DNA of 64,000 nucleotides from Tetraselmis striata (Eukaryota; Chlorophyta; Chlorodendrophyceae; Chlorodendrales; Chlorodendraceae). This document shows positions 54,651 to 63,876 of the stretch, piece by piece. How positions within the stretch are numbered: the first letter of the stretch is position 1; each line of letters starts with the position of its first letter. A model generated the notes under the pieces. The model ran no database searches and was not told where the DNA came from. It was given only the letters and a program-made list of their open reading frames with translations. Both the position numbers and the translations under genes were made by a program. The stretch covers positions 186,001-250,000 of the forward strand of contig VCJN01002673.1 in assembly GCA_006384855.1 (NCBI GenBank), in the 5' to 3' direction.

Positions 54651-55464
54651 TTGAAAAATGAACCGACAAGTTACTAGTCGGTTTGTCAGTGGGGAGGGCA
54701 GGCCGGTTACCTTGATACTCCACTTCAAGACCTGCCAGTCTGCGTCCATGCCCTTCCTCTCGTTGGCGTTGTGGAGAGCGTTGATATGTCGGGTCGGAAA
54801 CTCGATTTGCCTGGGGAGGAGGGTGTCCTGGAGCACCGAGGCGGCCTTCGGGACTTCGGCGAATGGCGCGGAGTCGAGGAAGGCCGTGGCCATGTACTCG
54901 TTCCGCCTAGCCCTGGCGCGCCCACCAGCCGGCAAGCCGAAAGAGCGCTCCTTGTACCATCCGCCCCGGCAGATTGTGAAGTCCAAGAGCAGCGCTGAGA
55001 ACGCACAACACGAGTAAGCGTGGCAGATAGCTTGGGTCAACAAGGGGAGGGGGAGGGCGGGGCGGGGCATACAGAGTATTGTGTCCTGAATGTCCTCCGC
55101 AGGGCGATGGGGACCCTCCCAGGCCATCAGCCCGTAGGGGCCCGGCACGCAGGGGGGCTGCAGCCCGCCCGGGGCAAGGGTGGCGAACATGGCCATTAGT
55201 CTGTCCGGCAGAGGCTGGATAGGGGTCTCCACGTAGGGTGGCCGGGTACCAATTTCTCGGCTCCTCGTTGCAGAAAAGCGCGAACACCTGCGCCCCATCC
55301 GCCGGGATGCGGTCTAGCGGGACGTACTTGCGACTAGCGCCGTCGTACTCCAGCATCGTAGACATGCTGAAGAGACCCCACTCATCGTCATGCGCCCGCA
55401 AGGCGTGAGGACCGAACCGCGTGTCGGTCTGGATTAACGCTACGCCACCTGCCGGGCGTGGCAT
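54641..55464 (-). CDS. Unrecognised minus-strand gene exons
   Basis: A frame starting MPRPAGGVALIQTDTRFG continues FSMSTMLEYDGASRKYVPLD and FALFCNEEPRNW. The next frame gives PIQPLPDRLMAMFATLAPGG and YGLMAWEGPHRPAEDIQDT, and the last FCRGG-like segment leads to RARRNEYMATAFLDSAPFAE, QIEFPTRHINALHNANERKG and LKWSIKV. Likely two or three exons with donors at DT|GT and near NW|GTACCC. Composition looks coding. I do not recognise the family. Confidence 0.4.
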
Positions 55465-55719
55465 GGTTGAGGAGCGAGGGGGGGAGGTGTTGCGCCGGTA
55501 TGTTTGCTTAAGCGGTCATGTGCTCCCATGGACATGTACATACCCTTGTCTTGCCCGGCTCGCCAGCCTGCCGAGCCGATTCAACACCGCCACAGACAAA
55601 ATATATGGCCGTCGGCATTTTGTCGGAGGCAGGCCGGCACCGAGGTGACCGTGATCATCCCCGTACCTGTACCTAGTAGTGGGATGATCTCAACCACATG
55701 GCACGCCATTCCGGGTGAT

Positions 55720-55785
55720 GCAATATTCTGTCGGCACAAAATATTATCGCATTGGCGATAATATTTTGTGCCGACAGAATATTGC
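55720..55785. repeat. Perfect 31-bp-arm palindrome
   Basis: The left arm 55720-55750 (GCAATATTCTGTCGGCACAA...ATCGC) is the exact reverse complement of 55755-55785; the loop is ATTG. The arm includes GGCACAAAATATT, the core of the dispersed AATATT family. A 66-nt hairpin this perfect is either recent or maintained. Confidence 0.95.
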
Positions 55786-55839
55786 TTCAATAACTTTTTG
55801 GTTCCCACAATGCGGAACATCCTGCAGCCAGGGCAGGGG

Positions 55840-56239
55840 TATATTGGGGGTGCAATCCCCTCACAAAGCCACAGACACCCGTACGCAGTGTGTTCGGGGG
55901 CGTCTCGTATTTTGGAGCTGTCCTTGAGCTTTGGTAAGTCATCGAGATTGTGTTGCAACCATATTTCGCGCCGCGCAATATTATTGGGTGCGGCATTACC
56001 CAGTTAATGTCTTCATGCACCCACGATAGGCTGTGTTGGGGGTTGCATTCCCCTCATCAAAGCCACAGACACCCGTATGCAGTGTGTCCGGGGGAATCTA
56101 GTGTTATGGAGCTGTTATTGGGACTTTGGTACGTCATCGGGATTGTGTTGCAACAATGTTTCGTGCCCCGTATTAATATCGGGTGCGGCACTGCCGATTA
56201 TATGTCTGCATGCACCCATGGTAGGCTATACTGGGGTTG
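55840..56239 (+). repeat. Two tandem units of about 194 bp
   Basis: CCCTCACAAAGCCACAGACA at about 55857 and its variant about 194 bp later. The units share ACACCCGTA.GCAGTGTG, GATTGTGTTGCAAC, ATTGGGTGCGGCA/ATCGGGTGCGGCA and CATGCACCCA. It ends at a 28-nt poly-C (56240-56267), the longest uninterrupted homopolymer in the window. Confidence 0.85.
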
Positions 56240-56394
56240 CCCCCCCCCCCCCCCCCCCCCCCCCCCCAACAACCTCCCCCCGAGAGCCGCAGACATGAGA
56301 AATGCGAATGATGGGGGCGAGTTACTGCTTGAAATGCGCTGAAACTATTATCAAGATAATGTGCTGCAACATACCGTAGTGGTTGGTGCAACAA

Positions 56395-56702
56395 ATAGCA
56401 GCATAGCAAAATCGTCCAACTAGTTTCGGCGCCTCTCAAGCTCTAACTCGCCCAACATTCGCATATATATAGAACAAGATATTCTTTCATATTAATTGCA
56501 TCGGACAGTATCTTCCTTGCCAACACACGCACCTCCAATGGCAGAAATGAGAGATATATTGATGTATACTGCCCCATTTCGGCCATCGGAGGTGCGTGTG
56601 TTTGCAAGGAAGATACTGTCCGATGCAACTAATATGATAGGAAAGTCTTATTCTATAGATATGCGAATGTTGGTCGAGTTACAGCGTGAGAGGCGCCAAT
56701 AG
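56395..56702. mobile_element. Foldback (MITE-like) element 1
   Basis: Long inverted repeat: GGCGCCTCTCAAGCTCTAAC...CCAACATTCGCATAT...GCATCGGACAGTATCTTCCT...ACGCACCTCC, and the reverse of the same on the other side. The arms are about 135 bp with high similarity, around a centre near 56555. A relative follows at 56786-57085. Confidence 0.82.
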
Positions 56703-56785
56703 TAATACTTTCCATCAAGATTGTGTGCTTGCACTCACATACCAAACATCTGTGAGGTTTGTGCTACAACTAGCGACATAGTAAT

Positions 56786-57085
56786 TTCGGCAAACCAGTT
56801 TCGGCGCGCCTTTCAAGCTGTAGCTTGGCCCAACATCGGCATATGTATAAAATAAGACATCCTTATGAAATGAACGGAATCGGACAATGTCTTGCTCGCC
56901 AACGGACACACCTCCGATGGCTGAAATGGACCATATATTAACACACCTCAGTCCAGCCATCGGAGCTAGGGGCGTGTATTGGCAAGCAAGACAATGCCCG
57001 ATGCCGTTCATATCATACATCCATCTCACTATATATACATATATGTTGGGCCGAGTTGGAGCTTGAGCGGCGCCGAAACTAGTTT
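56786..57085. mobile_element. Foldback (MITE-like) element 2
   Basis: Same architecture as element 1: AGTTTCGGCGCGCCTTTCAA, GGCCCAACATCGGCATATG, CGGACAATGTCTTGC, centre near 56935, then the inverse, ending GGCGCCGAAACTAGTTTT. The extreme ends AAACTAGTTTCGGCGCC form the terminal inverted repeat of the family. Confidence 0.82.
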
Positions 57086-57164
57086 TCACGATATTGTGGT
57101 TGCACTAAGCTACAACACTATAGCACCAACACTTGTGCTACACATGGCAACATGTTAATACTGG

Positions 57165-58190
57165 CAAACTAGTTTCGGAGCCTTTCAAGCCGTAGCTCGG
57201 CCCAATAACATCCGAATATATGCATATAGTAAGACAGTCCTATGATATGAACCGCATCGGGCAATGTCTTGCCAACACACGCACATATTATGTAATGGTA
57301 GTGTGCTAGAATGTGATGGGTTTATAGCTCCCATGCATTCAGTTGCCTGTTGAGGCCCATTCCGTGCCGTATATGAGATGGCGGTGCTCCATAACTGAAA
57401 GAATGTGACCCCCTAAGTCTCTTGCACTGCCCGGCCTGTTTGTGTTGCCATGCCACCATCAATACATCAGCATCAACACTTGCGATAATACTTTCCAAGA
57501 TATTGTGCTCGCACTAAGCAGCCACAACACATCAACGTGGTTTGTATGTGCTACGACTAGCAACATAGTAATATCGGCAAACTAGTTTCGGCGCCTTTCA
57601 AGCCGTAGCTCGGCCCAACGTCCGCGCCTATGGTTTCAGCCGCATCGGATACCGTCTTGCTCGCCGACACACGGCCATGTAATGTAGGAATGCGATGCAT
57701 GGGTATATAGCTCCCATTGAGCAGCATGATGAGGGCCAGTTGGTGCAGTGTATGACATGCCGGTGCTCCGATACTCGGCCAGGGTGACCTCCTACATCTC
57801 TTGCCCTGTCCGACATGTTTGCGTTGCCATGCCACCAGCAATACAACAGCCGTAGCACCGGCGCTTCGCTTCTCACGTATGCCAACGCTCCGAAACCACA
57901 CTGCGCGTGTGAACGTAAACGTTGGTGCCTATTCCGTGCCGTATATGAGATGACGGTGCTCTATACCTGAGAGAGTGTGACCTCCTGCATGTCCTGCCCT
58001 GCCCGACCTATTTGTGTTTCCATGCCACCATCAATGCAACGACAACAACACCGGCGCTCCGCTTTCACATATGGCGGTAATGTTGTGGAGACCGTACTGC
58101 GTATGGGTTTATATACTTTATAATTAGATGTCGTTGTCCATTCAGTGCCGTATATGAGATGGCGGTGCTCTAGAACTCATTGAGTGTGAC
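57165..58190 (+). repeat. Array of foldback half-units and related repeats
   Basis: CAAACTAGTTTCGG...CTTTCAAGCCGTAGCTCGG recurs at about 57165 and 57568, each followed by a longer unit with TATAGCTCCCAT, CCGTGCCGTATATGAGATG, GCGGTGCTC and TGCCATGCCACCA. That unit is repeated again near 57930 and 58140. The result is a stack of three or four diverged copies. No gene is supported. Confidence 0.7.
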
Positions 58191-58249
58191 CTCTTATATC
58201 ACACTGGGCGAGTGCGACGACCTGTTGTTAGTGGCGGTGGGCGTTGTGA

Positions 58250-58395
58250 AGCCCGCGCCCGAGGCGCCCGCGCCCGAGGCGCCCGCGCCCGAGGCGCCCG
58301 CGCCCGAGGCGCCCGCGCCATTGCTATTTCGGTTGATGGAATCATCGGCTCCAATGGAATTAAACGTTAATCAACGGCTCACAATGTGCCCCGTG
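58250..58395 (+). repeat. 15-bp minisatellite element, long copy
   Basis: About five units of GAGGCGCCCGCGCCC followed by CATTGCTATTTCGGTTGATG and GTTAATCAACGG. Inverted relative of 53262-53355. The APEAPAPEAP ORF is an artefact. Confidence 0.8.
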
Positions 58396-58400
58396 CAAAT

Positions 58401-61400
58401 CTAGGCGGCCGGTGCGCCCCGCTGCACGACATGCCTCGGTGGAGCGCGCCATAATACCATCCTAGTACCCCGGGTGCGCTCCCGCTTGTACAGGTTCATG
58501 CAAGCGAGCTTGAAGCGCATGAGCAGGAGGAACGATACCTGGTCCATGTGGGAGGCGGCCAAAGGCGCAAACTTTTGTTCGCAGAGCGAGAAGTTGCCAG
58601 CCTTTGTCTTGTGTTCGGCGCTGTTGTAGTTGCAACTGCAGTCAACGTGGTTCTTTGCGTGGAACTCGTCGATGAGGATCTGCACGAACTTCCAAAGCCA
58701 CGGCCCCCGGTTCAACGCGTATTGACGCAAGTTGCACCTGAATGAGCGCACACATGACCCAATCATTTGGGAGCCAACGTGCAGAATACCATGGGGGTTG
58801 TGGGCGTGAAAACGCGAGGGGCGCACCCATTGTCGTAGCTGATGGCGTCGGGCATCTTCGGGTAGAAGCAGTGAAAGTGTTCGAAGGCTGACCCGGATCC
58901 TTCGGCGGAGTCCATAACCCCAAACATGACGCAGTTCTTGCAATGGAGACACCTGCACCGGGGAAGTACATTATCAATAAGAGAGAGCACAAAATATTGT
59001 CGGCAATACATTTTGTCGCTGTAGTGGTAGGGGTTGAGAGGGGCTACCAGTGAACCATGATCCCCGGGAGGTTGCTAGAGCTCTGGGTGCCGTATTTGTT
59101 GCATGGCCGCGTGTTCCCCCTCGAAGACACTTCGTACATAGGGAGCTCGTGGTGGACATGGTCCCCCCCCAAGCGGGTGGGTGTGTAGTTCTCCCGGGGA
59201 AGACCGCTCCAAACGCCGGTGCGAAGGAAGGCCTCCGTCTCGGACCATGTTCTCGGGTCGCTCCCGTCGTTGCCGACACTTGTATCACTACTGCCGCCGG
59301 CATCGGGATCGTCCGGCGGCTCAGAACCCCTGCGAAACCCCGCAAGCACGATTCGTTGTCATTAGCTCGTTAATAATAACGACAAGTAGCCCAACACATG
59401 CATGATGAGCGCCTGCAATGAGTCGGATCACTAAACGAAAGGGGGGGCATTCATACCTCGCAACGTTCGGCCGCCGGCTGCCGGCGAACGGTGCAACAGC
59501 CTTTGCCTTCACCGCGGCAAGGAGGCCGCGCAACTCATGAGGCAGCGCGCCTCCACGTGCGACACAAAGGAACCTACCCAAAAGCGGGCTGGCTTCGTAG
59601 ATGCGCGAGTAGTGACGCACGACCGAAGCGCCGTCGATGATAGCTTGTGCGCAAGCACAACTGATTAAGCATTGGAAAATACGCATATTTCGTTCAGCAT
59701 CACCAATTTATTGACGGCATAAAAGACCGTCGATAGTCATACGGTGAATTCCAACTGTTGTAACGGCACCAAATAACGTGCCCATAAAATATTGTGCCTA
59801 TAGTATACTCCACAGAAAGGTCGCCAGCGTCACCGACGGCTATTGCTGATAGGGCCATGATACTCTCGTAATTGATAGTGCGTGCTTTCAAAAGCTCGTG
59901 TAACTCCGATACATGTCTTTCCAATCTGTCGGAGGTATTACGTGCCCACACGCATTCCTCCGCCGCGACAGATAGGCGCCACTTACCTGGACGTCGTCGA
60001 AGATGGCAGGCAACACGAGGTGACAGCAGAGCGCCTTCAAAGCCAACACCCGAATCATCTCAAGAAACGGATGCCCTGTTGGGTGGGCCTCGCCATGGGA
60101 TAGGTCCGGGGCGGTGAACGCGGTCCGTATCATGAAGACCATGCCATTCAATCCAAAGCCAACGAGTCTGCGGCACACTGCGCCCATCTCATCTTTCTGA
60201 TGCATTACGGCCCCCCGAACGAATCCGCCGGGGGCAGTTTGAGGTTTGAACCACCGCAAGATTGTCTCGGGCGTGTCACAATCGTTGATAAACACACGGT
60301 CCTGAAACTTCGACCCTGCATTGGACAACAAAGATGTAGTACACATGCACTTAAGTATGGGCATAAATATTTGCCAGCACAACATATAGTGCCGATGCAT
60401 TATCTAGGTCGTGACACATGCACCGTGCACCGGACGGCGTCTACCTTGCAGCCGCAAAACGGGCACACGGTGAGCATGATGTAGTTGGGCCCACGCTTTC
60501 CTCCAGCCCACGCTGGTAGCGTCAGCCTGCACATGTGTGGGGAAGCCTCCCTGCACGGATATGGGGGTTGGGGGGGAAGGTCTTATGCTATGACACTGGA
60601 CCCTGCGGCAACCCGGATATGGCTTAGCGTGACAACATGTACTATAGCATTTCACACGCACCTCGCATTGGCATGCGAAAGCGGCCACGTAGTCCATGTA
60701 GTGGAGCATGATGAACCCCCTTCACGGCCAAGGTGAAGGCCTTCAAAGTCTTGTTGAACCATCTGTCGGAGTCCATCCTCACGCCGTTCGCATCCCTTCG
60801 CACAACATACTTGTGGGCACCATAGCCCAGCGCACATTGGGCCGCCGCTTTACCCGTGCGCATGGCGTGGCATCACAAGCATTGCACGGAACGTACCTGC
60901 TCACGACGTCCCACCAATACGAGTAATACGTGCGGTCGTCCCAAATAAAGTTGAACTGCCAGCCGTACATCACCTCCAGCGAAAACGCGCGCTGCATTTC
61001 AAACCAATCAGGACTCCGTGGTAAACAATATGTCACCGGAACAGAATTCGTGCAGTTAAAAATCGCCAAACAAGTGTTGTGCATGGACAGCGAGGGGACG
61101 GTGGCACCCGTCGCGTCAATACTAGCAAACCGTGGTGTTTGCCATCAGCTTGTGCCGTGTGGCCGCACACCACGCAAGTAAGCTCCACGTACTTACACTT
61201 GACCACCGAGGTCAAGGTGAAATCCTCCATTGTGTGGCCTCCGTCGGGTGTGGGCTCCGGAGGGTCCAAACACTCGCAGATGGGGCATTTGATCCACTCC
61301 GGGCGCACCACCGCGTTTGGTGCTATTCCACTACCGTTGAGTGCCGCTAAAGCGCTGAGCGGACGGGCACAATGATGTAAATCCGGATAGTAGTGGCCGT

Positions 61401-62690
61401 ATATCTGCAGGCCATGTCGTTATTGAACGACGCAACATATTGTAATGGGCACAATATACTGTTGTGTCGTACCGTCGCGCAAGATAAGACACAATATTTT
61501 GTGCCCACAATATATTGTGTCGTTCAACAACTACATGGCCGGGCAGACATACGTCCACATTGTGTGAAGACTCAGGACAACTCGGGCATGATGAAGTCTA
61601 CGCTGCTGCGCCACACCTTCGTAGTGCTTCATCACCTCGACGACGTCGTCGGGGAAGAAGGGAAGCTTCTCCTTGGAGATGCAAGGTAGTTTCAGCGACC
61701 CGTCACCTGCCAGCGCGTCCTTGATCTTCCCCTCCACGTCGACTTCGTGCGTCGCCGCGTCATGCTCCACGGCTAGAAGTGCTTGGTTATGGCGGCAATG
61801 TCCTGGGGTGCCCACGCTGGTGTGGCACTGATATCTCCCGTCCGTAGTGCTCTTAGTCACGCCCCACTGCTTGAATACCGCCTCGTGGGGCGCGTTCAAG
61901 TTCACGGTAGTGTACCTTGCCCCGGCCACCATCCATTCGTCCACCAGCATGCCGTCGCCCCTGCCCGGCGACATGTCCTCGTGGTGCATGACAAAGCCGA
62001 GCTTGCCATTCAGGTCGTCTAGTACCCTAGGCGAGCACTTGTAGTGGGCAGCGCAGCCAGGGGGAAGCACCTGCGACGATATATCACGTGCACACATCAG
62101 GCGCCCCTCTCTTTCAAGCCATGCCATCGCAGTGCGCGACAATATTATATGGGCACAATATTCTGTGGGCACAAAATTCAGGGCCAACCTCTGCTTTCGT
62201 AACAAGGGACATGTCTGCCTCCGGATAGCAGTCTCGGCGGCCAGGATCCTCGTCGCACCCCCTAGCGGAACTACACCAACCCACAAGAACATCGCCGTCG
62301 GAGCATTTCACGCTTCTGAACCCCACGACCACGAAGTCTCTGAAGCTGTGGTGGTATGGGTCCCTTCTCCTCTTAGCCGCCACGGCGTAGTGGACCTCGC
62401 GGCCGTCAGGGGACAGATACAATAACTTACGCACCGCCGGCTGCAACAGCTCCCACAGGGGCGACGGCCCTGTGTCACCCACAGCGGGGCCTCGCTCTCC
62501 ACCGATAGCCTCCTCCTCTTTGCCTTGGGCCAGCGGCGAGCCGGGGTCTGCAGCTTGCTGCTGCGGCTGTCGCTGGCCGGCTTGTCTCGCGGCTGCTGCA
62601 ATCCTCCGCTACCACGCTTTCTTCTCCGCCTTGGTCGCCCACCTCGGCGCTGCTTTGCGCGCACCGATGGCTTTGCTATACCTCCGGGCA
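58401..62690 (-). CDS. KDZ-superfamily transposase, multi-exon
   Basis: Exons read on the minus strand. About 62.69-62.17 kb: RKAAPRWATKAEKKAW, one TAG, then a long basic/Gln-rich and Cys-containing region. About 62.1-61.54 kb: YQCHTSVGTPGHCRHNQALL, SWIM-like. About 61.3-61.1 kb: IKCPICECLDPPEP and KYVELTCVVCGHTAQADGKH. 61.08-60.7 kb: FEMQRAFSLEVMYGWQFNFI. 60.47 kb: VCPFCGCKVDAVRC. 60.3-60.0 kb: NDCDTPETILRWFKP. 59.95-59.83, 59.69-59.45 and 59345-59048 (SSSNLPGIMVHW). 58952-58827: CLHCKNCVMFGVMDSAEGSG, DAISYDNG. 58737-58401: CNLRQYALNRGPWLWKFVQI, DEFHAKNHVDCSCNYNSAEH. The last three splices are exactly in phase. The PGI...C, YDNGC and DEFH..NH.CS..YN blocks are the KDZ (Kyakuja-Dileera-Zisupton) catalytic signature. 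One in-frame TAG is noted near the N-terminus; otherwise it seems intact. Confidence 0.75.
58970..59030. repeat. AATATT palindromic element within KDZ intron (58953-59047)
   Basis: GCACAAAATATTGTCGGCAA and ATACATTTTGTCG inside a 95-nt intron whose splice joins HW-C-L-H-C-K-N-C in phase. Same family as 55720-55785. Confidence 0.6.
59770..59812. repeat. AATATT palindromic element in a KDZ intron
   Basis: ACGTGCCCATAAAATATTGT followed by GCCTATAGTATAC. It lies between the predicted KDZ exons at 59.83 and 59.69 kb. Confidence 0.6.
60355..60398. repeat. AATATT palindromic element in a KDZ intron
   Basis: GGGCATAAATATTTGCCAGC followed by ACAACATATAGTGCCGATG. Between the CPFCGCK exon and the NDCDTPETIL exon. 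Confidence 0.55.
61410..61540. mobile_element. 131-bp inverted-repeat element coextensive with a KDZ intron (introner-like)
   Basis: The left arm (61410 on) is GGCCATGTCGTTATTGAACG...CAACATATTGTAATGGGCACAA. The right arm, inverted, is GGCCATGTAGTTGTTGAACG...CAATATATTGTGGGCACAA. The arms are about 45 bp with few mismatches. On the minus strand the right arm carries the donor (CCAT|GTAGTT) at the end of the frame ...MWTYVCPA, and the left arm is followed at once by the acceptor CTGCAG (about 61405). GGCCAT at both ends may be part of the inverted repeat or a target footprint. Intron and element therefore have nearly the same borders. Confidence 0.72.
62135..62192. repeat. AATATT palindromic element in a KDZ intron
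   Basis: GCGACAATATTATATGGGCA, CAATATTCTGTGGGCACAAA, then ATTCAGGGCC. It lies between the first two KDZ coding regions. Confidence 0.6.
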
Positions 62691-62961
62691 TGACCTGTGT
62701 GTTTATATTGAGCTAGCATGTCGCCGGCCAGCGAGGTAGCCGGTGCCGGCGCTGGCGCCGGCGATGGGGCGAGGGCGCTGGAAGAGAGAGGAGTGAGGTG
62801 CGGGCAGGGCTGGTTGGGGAGAATACCACCTAGAGTGGCGGAACAAGTTCTGCCTCGCGGCAGGTGATTCGAATCGAGTTTCAAATTTGAACAACTGCGA
62901 CTGATGGCGCGGCGCGGTACGGGCAGCGGCAGCCACACGTGGCATGGCCAACGCGTACGAT

Positions 62962-63000
62962 AAGACGCAATATTTTGGACCCACAATATGTTGTGCCGCG
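62962..63000. repeat. AATATT palindromic element upstream of KDZ gene
   Basis: ATAAGACGCAATATTTTGGA and CCCACAATATGTTGTGCCGC. The word ATAAGAC.CAATATTTTG is shared with the 61.49-kb element. Confidence 0.6.
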
Positions 63001-63293
63001 ACGTGAATTCCGTATCCTTTTTACAGCTGGCGAGCTATCCTCGCCGCGCAACCCCACCTCCGCAGCCCGCGCAGCAGGCACACGCTCACACCAGGCTACA
63101 TAGAGGGCGTGCTGCCCAAAAGTGTGATTCCCGGACGCTGCGCCGCGGCGCACCTCGCCACCGCGCGTCGCGGTTTGGGCGTTCTGCCGGCAGGCATGAG
63201 CAACGTTCCTGGCACTTGTAGCTATTTGCCGGGAGTGGCACTCGCCGGCACGGTGCTGCCAGTTGCACTCGTGCCGGTTGTGTTCCTGCCCCT

Positions 63294-63505
63294 GCAATAT
63301 ATATATATATATATTTATGGTTGTGTATATGCTGTGTATGTGCTATGTATTTGCTTGGAAAACAAAAACGAAAACGAAAAAACGAAAAACGAAAATCGAA
63401 AAACGAAAACGATTTGAGTTTTGCAAATCGCGACGGTTTGCTATATAGCAGCTTGGGAACGATTATAGCAGCTTGGGAACGATTATAGCAGCTCTTATGG
63501 GAGCT
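63294..63505. repeat. Simple repeats: (TA)n, (AAAACG)n and 20-bp tandem
   Basis: TA-rich run at about 63297-63318. AAACGAAAA-type hexamer repeats at about 63359-63410. Then three copies of a 20-bp unit with GCAGCTTGGGAACGATTATA at about 63450-63500. Non-coding. Confidence 0.85.
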
Positions 63506-63645
63506 CTTCGGCCTTCGCGCATGCCATGGCGATTGGTCAAAAGTGGTTGGGGCATTGTAGCGAGTGCTTTGGTGTGGGCGTGGTGGAAATGGCGGTGAGT
63601 CCTTGTGCCCGCGCGGCTTTATGCAATTACGCGCGTTCCACACGC

Positions 63646-63730
63646 CCCAAAAAGTGAGCCACGTGCGGGGGTTACGGAGGAACATGTTAAGCACCCCCCC
63701 GTGACCCCCGTCCGCGGCTCACTTTTCGCC
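63646..63730. repeat. Inverted repeat, arms about 25 bp
   Basis: AAAAAGTGAGCCACGTGCGG...GTTAC pairs with GTGACCCCCGTCCGCGGCTC...ACTTTT. A few mismatches; loop about 30 nt. Confidence 0.75.
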
Positions 63731-63804
63731 GCCGCCAAATCGTCGCGGTGTTCGCCCAAGCGCCCCGCGCGCGCCGCACGTGGCTGGCCGCATGCCGCCG
63801 GGGT

Positions 63805-63876
63805 GTTGACAAAACGCATGCATTTTCCCGATGTGTTCCTATGGAGCGATCTGGAAAATGCATGCACTTTGTCAAC
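63805..63876. repeat. Inverted repeat, 24-bp arms
   Basis: The left arm is GTTGACAAAACGCATGCATT+TTCC and the right arm, inverted, GTTGACAAAGTGCATGCATT+TTCC; two mismatches and a 24-nt loop. Just downstream of the 63.65-63.73 kb hairpin. Confidence 0.88.

Noticed and set aside
58180-58404. APEAPAPEAP protein
   Set aside because: It is the 15-bp minisatellite translated; the flank is shared with the inverted copy at 53.3 kb.
61900-62000. Classic SWIM domain (CxC...CxH) in the KDZ gene
   Set aside because: Only one Cys of the first pair is visible (YQCHTS...GHCRH), so it is described as SWIM-like rather than SWIM.
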